Below, in pieces: positions 34,257 to 44,441 of a DNA stretch of 64,000 nt (its first letter is position 1; each line of letters opens with the position of its first letter). Under the pieces are notes generated by a model that had not been told where the DNA came from, made no database searches, and saw only the letters and a list, made by a program, of their open reading frames with translations. The DNA is from Loripinus fragilis (Eukaryota; Mollusca; Bivalvia; Lucinida; Lucinidae). The stretch lies in contig OZ026515.1 in the NCBI GenBank assembly GCA_964019695.1, positions 131,276,849-131,340,848 on the forward strand, in the 5' to 3' direction. The position numbers and the translations under genes are program-made.

Positions 34257-34965
34257 ATTTCATCCAAAAAAATAAAAATGTGCCAAGCGTGCATTTGTTT
34301 ACAAACTGAAGTTTTTGACAAGCTTTTTATTATATTTTTTTATCGCACAAAGGTTGTGGGTTTGATGCGCAAAGTTTGCGCATATTTTAGTCCTACTTGC
34401 GCTTGAAATTGGCCCAGAATAGACGAAACTGTCTTCATTGTTACCTTTCACTGGGCACAGTACCTCTTATGAGTATCGATATTACTTCGTTCAGTGCGTC
34501 GATTCTACCGATACAGTTTCTAATTCACCGCTATTAGGGGGTTCAGTCATATATAGCTGAATATCTCAAAATCGAAAATACGGATCAGTCTGAGAGTTCT
34601 GGTATTGTAGGATCATAAGCCTCTCGAACTTCTGGTGAAAATCATTTTTAGCTAAGTTGTTTAAATTCGAAACGGGAAGATAAAAAGCTGTGGATTGTCG
34701 CTTTTTTGTCAACTATCCCTAAAAAAGAATGCGTTTCTTGAGCTCCCACGATACACTATCGTTATTTTTGCACGATATTATGACATGTATGCATATATCA
34801 AAGAAATATAATGAGATCCACGGCGGAAGGACAAATCTAACTATAAGAAAACATGCGAAAATACTTACCACCCCCTCACAAATTTAGGCCAAAACCTCTC
34901 GATTCTACCGATACAGTCGATTTCACTCATTTCAGGCGCACAGTGAATCGATACTGTGTAGACAT

Positions 34966-35810
34966 TGGCCAGCAAATGCAGCATTTAATGTCAGTCTTCA
35001 TGTCCAGTAAGCATGCAGTTACAATAGAGTGGGTCTCAAAGCTGTTTTAAAATACGAGACAGTCATAACGATTATATTTTGTGACATAATTGAAACATAT
35101 TTGACTACGATCGTCCTGTGCATCCTGCATTACGTGAACGTCTCTGTACTCATAAGTTTTTTTTTTCAAATCTTTTTAATAATTATTCATCGCAACCCTT
35201 TAACTTTAATCAACAGAACAATATACGCTTCTATATAGGAAAGAAAATACAAGTGACAAAAGACAAATCAATCGAAGCCGACCCAAAAACAAGAACCCAA
35301 CTTTTTTTGAGCCGCGTCGTGAGTAAACCTTTCTTCGGGGTTTACGACCAGGATGTTATCGAAGCAGCTTACGCACTCACAGCGACTAACAAAACTCTTT
35401 AGGTTTTTGTACATGAAGTGACATTGCAAAGTATTAACTCCCGAAGAATGATAGGAGATTGTAATTTCAAATAATTTCAGCAGAAGATGTTTTAGTTTAA
35501 ATTCTTGCATTGTTGGGTCCATTAAAAAGGCCATGGGACTCAAACAGCAAAACTATTATTTTCCGTAATAATAAGATGTGCGCTTTTAAAATTAATCAAA
35601 ACTAGCAACAACATATTTGTTTGTTTGTTTGTGATATAGTCACTCTTTTACGTTTTTGGAAGCTCAACATAGCCCATACTCACACTTTAACATGAAACAA
35701 AATCGGAAACACGTTAAACAACTCATTAAGTAAGGCATTCACTAACATTTTGCTACTTCAGTCGATGCAAAATAACTTTCTATATACACTACAATAAAAA
35801 TACTGAAGCG
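34966..35810. other. No gene recognised
   Basis: Frames of under 95 codons with no recognisable motif. A short (TTTG)n run is at 35619-35632. Confidence 0.5.
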
Positions 35811-35954
35811 AACTGGCAGCAGCGATTTCACGTTAAAATGGCTATAACCAGTTAACTGGCAGCAGCGATTTTACGTTAAAATCGCTGCTACCAGTCAACT
35901 GGCAGCAGCCATTTTAACGTAAAATCGCTGCTACCAGTTAACTGGCAGCAGCCA
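35811..35954. repeat. Tandem array of 43-bp palindromic units
   Basis: Three units start at 35811, 35854 and 35897, with a partial fourth at 35940. Each begins AACTGGCAGCAGC and ends near GCTGCTACCAGTT, so each unit can fold on itself. The centre of unit 2 reads TTTTACGTTAAAA while unit 3 reads TTTTAACGTAAAA, which is the reverse complement, so the centres are in opposite orientation. No other copy was seen in the window. Confidence 0.9.
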
Positions 35955-36211
35955 CTCCGTTATATTTTACAAAATGCTAACAGCAACAGCATCATAGGAA
36001 GCCAAAATTTAAATCCAAATGAATAGGGTACTTACACAACCAACACTACAACATACGGCAATAACAACATACGGCAATACAGACTCTCCAAGCGATTGGC
36101 AATCCAATGTATTTATCTTTGTATATATGTACAGACTATGAGTCAATCAATGAAGGTCACTTCATTTACTTTAGCTTTTAGCATTTCAAGTTTATTAATT
36201 CTATGCAAAAT

Positions 36212-36245
36212 ACCACATTGTTGGAAATCACATGTCGCGTCTCAA
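36212..36245. repeat. Solo end of MITE family D
   Basis: CCACATTGTTGGAAATCACA and TGTCGCGTCTCAAA match the right terminal repeat of the elements at 43873-44111 and 61857-62098. No partner end lies nearby. Confidence 0.7.
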
Positions 36246-36323
36246 ACAGGAAAGATCGAGGTATGATGTCAAAAAGAGCAATACCAATGCAGTTACAAAG
36301 GGCTAAAGATATTCTAGCAGATC

Positions 36324-36468
36324 TCATATCACAGGAGTTTGAAGTTCGATCCTTAAATCACCCCTATAGCCTCAAAACCAAAAACTCACAATGTCATTAT
36401 GAGCTTTTGGTTTTGAGGCTATATAGGTGATATAAGGACCGAACTTCAAGCTCCTGTGCTCATATCAA
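36324..36468. repeat. 145-bp long hairpin
   Basis: The left arm includes GGAGTTTGAAGTTCGATCCT and TAGCCTCAAAACCAAAA. The right arm includes TTTTGGTTTTGAGGCTATAT and AGGACCGAACTTCAAGCTCC. The arms are about 65 bp with scattered mismatches. I saw no second copy. Confidence 0.88.
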
Positions 36469-36502
36469 GTATGGTAGATGAGAAATGAAGGAATGTCAAC
36501 GC

Positions 36503-36669
36503 ACCGGATAGGCGGCAATCGAAAACGCGGATCAAAAATCGCTAGAAACAAGGTTTTCGATTGCCATTTGTCGCCAGTCGGGCGACAAATGACAATCGAA
36601 AACTGTTTCCAACGATGTCTGATCTACATTCGTCGATAGTATTAACGTTTTGATTGCCGCCTATCCGGT
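36503..36669. mobile_element. 167-bp TIR element with internal hairpin
   Basis: The ends ACCGGATAGGCGGCAATCGA and TGATTGCCGCCTATCCGGT are inverted repeats of about 24 bp. The interior holds GATTGCCATTTGTCGCC, complementary with one change to GGCGACAAATGACAATC. No transposase and no clear target duplication. Confidence 0.75.
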
Positions 36670-36988
36670 ATGGCCAATAGGGTTATAAAAGGCTCCGTGA
36701 CATCAAATGGCTAGAAAAGGCATTTATCTCAAATTTTCATGACAAATGTGCTTGGTTGATTAGATATCTAGTTCATGGAAAGTTTGACATTTTGCATTAT
36801 GTAGTTTCATAAAGCCGCTAAGTGCGCCTGCGTCACATGCGCAGTCTGGTCAGATCCTTCGATCGGCGCTCAATGATTAGCCATTGTTTTAACGTTTCTT
36901 TGGGCTGAAAACATAGACGTGGATGCGCAGGCTGATTTGTATCTTCGCTGAACACATACGCACAAAAAATAAACCTAAATCTGTCACA

Positions 36989-37530
36989 TCGTATAGGCGG
37001 CAACTTCAATATTCATATCTGGGCGTGGTCCGGGTATTTCATCTACTCAAGAAGGGATATCAGGTAATTTTAATAATTTGGTAAAGAGTTAATAAGTTAA
37101 ATGAGCCACGCAAACGTGCTTGTATTTCATGAAAAATCGTGACAGAATATAAACTGAAACTCACATTTATTAAAACTTATAGTGCCAATGCAACAAAGTT
37201 CGTCTGCCCTTGACGTCAGTTAAAGGGTTTTTGAAGCATATCGACAAACAGTGTAGATCAAGATCAGACTGCTCCTGTTAGAGCTGTCTCATCTGGGTCC
37301 ACACTGTTTGTCTCTATACTTACGTTAACAAACACACAGGCATATTCTGATGCAGTTATTTTGTTGGCGTTTTAAGGGTTCAATAACATTTTTAGTGTCT
37401 TTACTGCGGTGTTTTTACGCAAGATGATACAGTTACTGTCGAATAAAACCACGCCTCGTTTTGAGCTTTTATCTATGTCTAAGGTAGAATTGTCCAAAAT
37501 ACGCATTCATGAGGTGCCGCCTTAAAAGTG
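36989..37530 (+). mobile_element. ~500-bp TIR element, copy 3 (degraded)
   Basis: The interior follows copies 1 and 2 (CAATATTCATATCTGGGCGT, GGTAAAGAGTTAATAAG, GATGCAGTTATTTTGTTGGC, CGCATTCATGAGGTGCCGCC). The outer ends are worn (GTATAGGCGGCAAC on the left, GCCGCCTTAAAAGTG on the right). The inner hairpin (about 37247-37312) is present but mutated, so this copy looks older than copy 2. Confidence 0.8.
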
Positions 37531-38377
37531 GTCCAAAAGCTTAACAATACCTTGTAAGCTGGATAATGAATCAAGCTACCATTTTCTCATTCGTTGTCTT
37601 CATAAAGTACGTTTTTGTCATAACACAGCAAGTAGTTATCTCTAATGTCACTTGACCGAAAATGGAAACAATGATGTTCGCTTTCATAACCGGAAGAGTA
37701 ATCTCTCGACATACACAAGCTGTCTCTGGAAACCTTAAACCAGCTAGAGAATTGCGATTAGCTAGCGAGGCCAATATTGTTTTCAAAACAAATCATTTCG
37801 TGCTCTGTTTACAGATAAACCAAAAGCTTTGAAGCGTGACTCTATTTACAATATTGATATATTGTTCTAGAAAAAAGGGTTTCAGGCATTTATTTACATT
37901 TACTATAAAGGCTTTGACATACACATATGTTCCAGCTGGACTGGCTTATTTTACCCATCGTGCATCAATTGTTTAGAAAGACCCAAAGGTCATTGGTCAG
38001 AGGTCGTGGTACATCTATAGTCTTTATTCTTGACAAAGTCGAGTCTAACGTAACGTAAGCCCTATTTATCTAAACATCTCTTGGTTGATATGAAAATAGC
38101 TGAACATTCATTGGATAAGTAATTTGCATATTAAAAGTGTGACGGTATCCAATCTTTCCTCCTTTTTTATTAGCGACCTACATATAAGTGCAAACACGCG
38201 TTTGTTTGTTTTTAAACAGGAGTAATAAATAAATGGCATTTCATAACCTTTATCATAATATAGAATGAATAACCATAATAATGAAAATTAATTTCGATTA
38301 AAGTATTATATATAAATAGACCCTTTACTTTCACTTTCAGTGTTGCGTTGGAAACAAGTGCGCATGCCTAGCAATTT
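37531..38377. other. No gene recognised
   Basis: Short frames only and no motif recognised. The pseudogene begins at the end of this stretch. Confidence 0.45.
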
Positions 38378-38885
38378 CATATCACTTTGAGCGTAGACTA
38401 CAAAACACAGAATATAGACATTTGTATTGTCGATGGAATGTTCCTGGTACAGTCTTATGTAGATTTACCTTCAACTTTTGGCGGTGAAGCAAATATGACT
38501 CTGCCTCGTCTGACGTGCAAATCATGTAGATTTTGCAAGTGAAACTTATAAATATCCATCAATTAATGATATTACCAGAGAAGATCATGGTCTGGTATAG
38601 GGAGAGTTAAATGTATCTGGACCTGAACAGGGCATACCAAAATGTTTCACTCGAGCTTTAAAGTCAGAATCATTTAAGTCATCTCAGTTGAGATTACTGG
38701 CAGAAGTGTGGTGCCGAAATGAGCATGCTAACGCCATGTGACCTGTAATTTGGATTGATGAAGTCTGCTATAGATACAAAGTATTTAATGGAAGAATGAC
38801 ACGTCAAGATGTCTTAGATCTGAATTGACACAATGTAGACGCTGATGCCTGTATTGTCTTGCACGTTAAGCAGGCTTGTGAACTA
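38378..38885 (+). pseudogene. Broken copy of a multicopy PIN-like nuclease family
   Basis: Frame 2 around 38378-38525 gives DYKTQNIDICIVDGMFLVQS followed by YVDLPSTFGGE. Frame 3 from 38601 gives GPEQGIPKCFTRALKSES, then LLAEVWCRNEHANAM, a stop, VIWIDEVCYRYKVFNGRM, another stop, and HNVDADACIVLHVKQAC. The order matches a large family of invertebrate proteins with an N-terminal IVDGMALIQS-type strand, a TFGELA-type segment, and a C-terminal EEADTR/LLHAKHA motif, probably PIN/XPG-like nucleases often carried with mobile DNA. Here the acidic EEADTR site reads VDADAC. At least one frameshift and two in-frame stops are visible, so it is not functional. Family assignment is from memory of motif order. 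Confidence 0.55.
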
Positions 38886-38954
38886 TTTTTTCAACCTAGT
38901 ATTCTATACTGATGTTCCCACTATATTGTTTTTCCATACAAATAACAAGGAATG

Positions 38955-39215
38955 GGTTTGTCGTTCTAAGGCAGTGGTTCTGTTGTTGTTGATGCGTTGT
39001 TGATTGTTGCTCCTATTGTTGGGTTCTGTGTTTGTTCCATGTTTTGTTGTACATTGCTATGTGTCCTTCCTAGTTTTGCAATCATATTGATGGGGAAGAG
39101 AGAGCTGGTTGCTTTACTTTGTTTGTCTTCCTGGTGTCTTGTGATTTTATGTAGCTCTTCCTCACGATGCCGTGGGTTGGTCTGCAGTATCTGATCATTA
39201 TCACTTACTTTTTTC
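38955..39215 (-). repeat. Dispersed repeat family A, inverse copy 2
   Basis: AAGGCAGTGGTTCTGTTGTT, CAATCATATTGATGGGGAAG, AGAGAGCTGGTTGCTTTACT and GGTTGGTCTGCAGTATCTGA are in inverse family order. A partial copy (CTTCCTCATGGTGCCATGGA) follows at 39505-39560. Short frames on both strands here are products of the repeat. Confidence 0.75.
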
Positions 39216-40157
39216 ATACTCACCCATTCTTTTAAGATTCAGCAAAAGAGTCGGATAGGGTTTATCATGCAATTCCTAGGATATAGAATATAAAACATGT
39301 GCAATATTGACCAGCACAGTCTGGTCAGTCGTGGCTGGCCATGTGGTGATAACTAGCTATACAAAGAGTTCACAGCTTAGAAACTAATAAGACTGGGCCA
39401 ATATCCAGGCAAATCTTAGTCTTATCTTAGCATAGCATATTTACATTGAAAGGAAAAGGAACTTTCAATATTCATATATTGTACCATAAGAGCTTGGATT
39501 ATGGTTACTTTGTGTCCCTTCCTCATGGTGCCATGGATTGGCCTGCAGTCTGTGATTGTGGCATTTCTTGGCCATACTCTATCATTTTTTTTGAAATTAT
39601 AATAATTGTTGATGACAACAACATAGTATTACATAAGACTGAATTATAAATCTGCTCTAGCTTAAACAAATTAAAATCATTCGATAACCAGAGACAAAAT
39701 TCATCAGTTTTCGTGGGCTTTATAATTTGCTATATTTTAGTGTTAGAAAGCGTCCTTGAAAAGTCTTATTCTTTTTTTTTATATCGAACATTGATCATTA
39801 TATATGTTTGCTGCCAAAATTTGCATTTTACTACTAATATTACATGGTTTAAATTATCAACCTACAAGGGTCCCCTAATTTTAGCGCTTTTGTGAGATAT
39901 TGTCTACCCCGGGGGTATTTCGTTTCACATAGCACTTTTGTGAACCATCCGGTTTTTTAAGAGCTTGATTTTTGAATTCAGCACACTTTTCTTCATAAGA
40001 ACACACCTTCAAACCTTTTGGCCTCAACATCTTGATTAAACCTATTGCGGGCTCTCGGACTACAAGCTACAGCCGTGTATGTACGCTCAGATCAAACATT
40101 AGGCGTGTAGCATCACTAGAAAGCTGTGCATAAGCGTTGAGAAAATGACATTACACA
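39216..40157. other. No gene recognised
   Basis: Apart from the family A fragment at 39505-39560, nothing was identified. Confidence 0.45.
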
Positions 40158-41731
40158 TACTGTAAATTTGGAAATTTTCGCGAGGGTTCTATTTTCGCGA
40201 AACTTAGCATAGGCGAAGTTTCATGAAAATAAAATCTTCGCGAAATGGCGAAATAAAAATGTCGCTTATTACTGATATATAGGTAAATCATGCCCTAGTT
40301 GCAAAGTTTTGACGTCGCATATACACTCAGTGGCCATAAGTGAGTTCCCAAATCAGCTTAAAAGAAATTGACAAAAAATATGGTCTGAAACAATGGGCTT
40401 TTCTAGCAAATTTAGACAATTTCCCCAGATGATAATTGCCCAGGATAAATATACAGGGTATATGTTTACGTCATCACCAAATTTTATGATGTCATCATAT
40501 GTTGCCAAGGAGATATTGTGTATCACAAACATTGGCTCAATTTCTTCAAAAAAGATAGCAGGTGTTGAAAAAATGCTGTAAAAATGTCAGATTGTAATAT
40601 TTTTTATTGAAAATTTGCAAAAATATTTAAAATGTACTGGAAAACATTCTGTTAAAGTTCAAATTAGTTTAGAGACTGAAAATAAAATAATGTAAAGCAG
40701 AGAACTGGAAGGAAAATAATGCAATGAAAATGGTCCAACTGCAGTATACTTTGGCTGTAAAAACTAAACTAAATACACAAATGCAGGAATATGGGGTATG
40801 TATCTTTTTTGAGGTATCATAACAGTGTTCAGTTTGAAAATAATATTTTTTGAATAAATGTTGATTTATACAAGCTATAGTTGGATACTAAGAAAGTCTG
40901 CAAATTTTCACTGTCAGTCCTGATATTGGTGCCACAAGCATCATAACCAATGATATAATATTTATGTAATAATTATTTTCAGTTGAAAGTACTATTTAGG
41001 GTTACATTTTGACAGAACATTTATTTTTTTAAGAAGAACTATCCTATGATTTCGCATGTAATTTTGGGTACCCCCTCGTAAAACAAAATTTGACCAAGGT
41101 GTTAGGTATCGCTGGGTGCTGTCGTTTCGATTTGAAAGAATGAAACAGTTTAAGACTAATTGCTTCCAACACTCATATATAGACGCTAGAAAGACTGATA
41201 CCTGTTGCTAAGTTACCATGTGGATTCATTCAATAATTTAGATTTTTGGGTCAGGGGTACAAATACCCCACCCATCCCAAATATGACGGTAAATAAATAA
41301 GGAAGATGTGAAAACATCTTGTTCACAGTTCACGATTAAAACATATTAACACCATCATCACCAAAAATATATAGAAAATAAGCAATATCTATAGTCCTGT
41401 AAAAACAGAAGATGTTTAGAGCCCACTTCAAATTTTCAGACTGTTTCAGAAATCAGGGGTGGTCGAAATGAATAACACCCACAAACTTTAGCTGATATTA
41501 TTTCTATTATAATCTAGCATTCTTAAGTTGAAAAATAGCAAATAGTGATATGTTCAAAATTTCAGATAATTTGAAATCCTCGTTTTCAAATTATACAAAT
41601 TTTAAATGGAATTATTTTTTGCAAAAGAAACAACGTTTGCCATTTTAGGAACTCACTTATGGCCACTGAGTGTATGTCTTTAAACGCTATTCGCGAAATT
41701 AAATTCTCGCGAAATTTCCGGATTTACAGTA
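40158..41731. mobile_element. TACTGTAAATT TIR element split by a later insertion
   Basis: The outer ends are TACTGTAAATTTGGAAATTT and AATTTCCGGATTTACAGTA, matching 6860-7079. The left part runs to about 40321 and the right part resumes at about 41675 with TGTCTTTAAACGCTATTCGC. In the intact relative these blocks are continuous (GCAAGAATGTCTTTTAACGC). The interruption is the element at 40324-41672. Confidence 0.88.
40324..41672. mobile_element. 1349-bp mariner/Tc1-like element without transposase
   Basis: The ends CACTCAGTGGCCATAAGTGA and TCACTTATGGCCACTGAGTG are part of 25-bp perfect terminal inverted repeats. TA flanks both sides (40322-40323 and 41673-41674). Length, TA duplication and the GTGGCCATAAGT-type end fit the Tc1/mariner superfamily. 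The AT-rich interior has no frame over about 65 codons and no catalytic motif I can see, so it is either a non-autonomous derivative or strongly decayed. It is inserted in the TIR element at 40158-41731. Confidence 0.85.
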
Positions 41732-43024
41732 TGCGGTAAGTGCCAAACTCTCGTGAACTGACCGAGTTAGATGATATCAGAACGAATTAAAAGCTGGAAT
41801 CTGATATTGAACAATTAAGCGCGATTCTCAATAATTATCAGAAAACAAGTTCAGAATGCAATTGTTGGAAAAGGGATGCTATATAAATCGACAATGTCCC
41901 CAGCGCCTTGTTGTAGATAATACTGTTTGCGAAGAACGGCTGTCAATTCTGGTTTAAATACCACTGACTTCAATTTAGCATTGTCACACGGTTCGGAGAA
42001 AATTGTAGATTAAGATCGTCCCGTGTGAATGCTGATTTAGACCAGCGACGGTTTCTGTGTTAAATTTAGTCCCTTTGCAATGAGCATGATCAAATGTGTT
42101 TCAAAAGAACGGAAACCGGTGAGAAGGATAAATTTGACCCACCACATGGATTGTTAGTACTTACAGCATTGCCAATCAAGAAGGCTCCGGCGAGTCTGCG
42201 TAATTGCGCAATTACGCAGACTCCCCTGAGCATTCGTTGCTCAAATACTCAAAGTAAGTATGTAGATGAGTGTTCAGACCATGATTTGTACCTAAAGCTC
42301 CGCTGGATAGCTCAGTATGGGTCGTTAAAGTAGGCTTTTGCGCATATGCGATAATTGTACAAACAGCGTATGATCTCTTGAACTGGCTCAAACGATCATC
42401 AATAAGCTATCGATTAGTAAACTTTTAAATCTCTCTCTCTTTCTCTCTTCTCATTACATATCTATTTCGGTCAGGGATTTTCTTGAAGACTTCTCGAAGA
42501 TATGATGAAATGGAACATAAAAGTCGGAAGCAGAAATCACTTGGTGCTCAATCAAAGTGTCTGTTTCTTATTTCCAGCTGATTAAGAAAAGGTTTGCATC
42601 TCAGCAAAACGCAAGGATAAAAGTTTACTAATGAGTTGTGATACTATACATGTTGAAGCATAGTTCTAGATATGCGATGTTCTTATTAAGTAGTCTCATC
42701 AAAAACGTGATTGCGACAGAGCACGAGTTTTCGGTACTTATTGTATAAGCGAGCAGCAAACGATCAGACGAGTCTGAGAATCTGCAGAGCATTCGCTTCT
42801 CACATACAAGACAATATGGGTTTAGGTAAAGGCTCGGAGTTAGGAGATTTCGACATTTAGCTTCGCTGGATACATCAGCATGGGCGCTTATAAGAGGCAT
42901 TTTTGCATATGCAATTAGTACTGAAATTTCGTGTGTACGTATTGGCAAGCCGCTTCTAGGTAACGGTGTCTAAAACGGCCACTATAAAAAAGACCCAAAA
43001 AATGGTTTTCAACACCAATTACCC
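41732..43024. other. No gene; contains a perfect 32-bp palindrome at 42192-42223
   Basis: The palindrome is GAGTCTGCGTAATTGC directly joined to its complement, 16-bp arms with no spacer. Two locally related segments (GAGCATTCGTTGCTCAAATA near 42228 and AGAGCATTCGCTTCTCACAT near 42787) suggest an old duplication; a third related block is near 52235. A CT-rich run lies at 42431-42450. No coding signature was recognised. Confidence 0.55.
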
Positions 43025-43095
43025 ATTAATGCAGTCCAAAAGTATTGCAGAATGCTCCAAGCGGGGCATTCTGCAATACTTTCGACCTGCATTAA
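43025..43095. repeat. 71-bp hairpin
   Basis: ATTAATGCAGTCCAAAAGTA with TTGCAGAATGCTCC pairs with GGGCATTCTGCAATACTTTC and GACCTGCATTAAG. The arms are about 33 bp with a few mismatches. Confidence 0.85.
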
Positions 43096-43872
43096 GCTAC
43101 CATTTGTCATTAAGATCTTTGTCTTTTCTATTTTGAGTGGTCGCTCAAGACAGGTTTTACTGTAATATCAACAGTTTTTGACGAAAAGGCACCTTACCTA
43201 CGAGTAGGATTATGTGATATATCTCAAACACGGTATATTTTTCATGGACGTTGCTCACGTGTCCTTGGCATATTTGGTGCCGTTTCTGAAGAAATCCATG
43301 GAATTCGCAAACGGAATAAAATATTTTACCAATGTAAATTGCATACATGTTCATTTAGATTGGTCAGAGCAAAAGCAGGGTGCATTTCGGAAACTGTTAC
43401 ACCTGAGAAAATTGCGGATAGCTGAATATGCACAGCTCTTATATAGCCGCGATTCAGGTGGTTTTCACTATTTAGATAGCTGTGCTTTCTCTAAATACGT
43501 GCTGATTTCTTCAGCCACTAGCCATTCCAGACAATATCGCTCATTAATGACACCGAAGATCTTTCTGAATTCAACCACTCTAACTCGAAGAAAAATATTA
43601 CAGGGGAAATTGAATTCTGTTTGAGGATTGTAGAACTGGCAAACATGTATTAAAGTGTTAATGCTGACAAACTGAAACATGAGATCTTCAGACGTATCGC
43701 AGCTAAATCCTGCAATGATTACTAGACAGAAAAGCAAGTCTTTGTTGAAATTCGTATAGTTGCTTTCATACAAGCTAAAGCTGAAAAATCTTCTGATCAA
43801 ATTGTGCCGAGAAATTTACTGATTATTAGCTCTTTCTTGACGGGTGGAGTATCCCATCAGGCTTGAGACAAA
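43096..43872. other. No gene recognised
   Basis: A 136-codon frame at 43214-43624 (+) and a 110-codon frame on the other strand overlap. Neither shows a motif or composition I would call coding. Confidence 0.4.
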
Positions 43873-44111
43873 TGAGCCGTGACATGTGATTTCCAACAAT
43901 GTGGCATTTTGACAAGTGTAGACTCAGACGAACATGTGCAGCCTCCTTTTAAACTAAATAACTCCAAGTGATGTTCAGTCAGTAGCTAAACATTCATAGC
44001 ATATTCAAGCGACTATCAAAGGCTCTGATCAGACAACGCGTATGCGCAGGCTGATCTGAGGATTTGCTGGTTGCACATGCCACATTGTTGGAAATCTCAC
44101 GTCGCGGCTCA
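43873..44111 (+). mobile_element. 239-bp MITE family D, complete copy
   Basis: The left end TGAGCCGTGACATGTGATTT and the right end, inverted TGAGCCGCGACGTGAGATTT, are terminal repeats of about 35 bp with a few mismatches, both running on into CCAACAATGTGGCAT. The interior contains a CTCTGATCAGACAAC/GGCTGATCTGAGG hairpin. No transposase. The GPCR gene begins about 330 bp downstream. Confidence 0.88.
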
Positions 44112-44441
44112 AATATTTTGATACTCATTTAGAATTCCCATATAACATAATTGGGCGAGAACATGACTTATCGGACACTCTTTATTATTGAAAGGAGGAC
44201 GGTAGAATACTGTGCCACAATAAGCAACATGGGACAAAACTGTTTGCATCTGATGGAGCCAGGAAAAAGATCATATGTACATTGTATTGGACCATGTAAG
44301 AACTCTCATTATGTGATAAGTAACCCGAATCCACGTATGGAACAGTTTGGGTGGTGCATGTGGTACAGATGGAGGCGAACAATATTCTGCCGCGAGTGTT
44401 AAAGAAGTTTTCGATCTGCCATTAGCTGAATAGTTACATGT
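44112..44441. other. Upstream region of the receptor gene
   Basis: This is the 330-bp gap between the MITE and the receptor start. An 83-codon frame (44151-44402) has no recognised motif. I could not identify a TATA box or initiator with confidence. Confidence 0.4.

Larger units (their letters stand above)
30597..34958. mobile_element. 4.36-kb element with 461-bp terminal inverted repeats and 7-bp target duplication
   Basis: The left terminal repeat is 30597-31057 and the right one is 34498-34958. Both are 461 bp and I counted about 14 mismatches with no indels, roughly 97 percent identity by eye. Each outer end begins CACAGTATCGATTCACTGTG. TAGACAT stands immediately outside both ends (30590-30596 and 34959-34965). 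Equal length, abrupt ends and the duplication support a single mobile unit. The 3.4-kb interior has no frame over about 100 codons and no transposase motif; it carries a family B repeat, a long tandem-unit repeat and a SINE-like segment. It is probably non-autonomous, in the style of foldback or long-TIR elements. The superfamily is undetermined: 7-8 bp duplications occur in several superfamilies (for example P, hAT, Dada). Confidence 0.85.

Noticed and set aside
35118..35402. 94-codon frame as a gene fragment
   Set aside because: No motif recognised, and three short frames overlap there on both strands.
43214..43624. 136-codon frame as a possible gene
   Set aside because: No motif, no repeat support, and an overlapping frame of similar length on the other strand; fits chance in AT-rich DNA.
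44151..44402. 83-codon frame just upstream of the receptor as an upstream exon or peptide gene
   Set aside because: No signal peptide, no splice-compatible continuation into the receptor that I could support, and an in-frame stop separates it.
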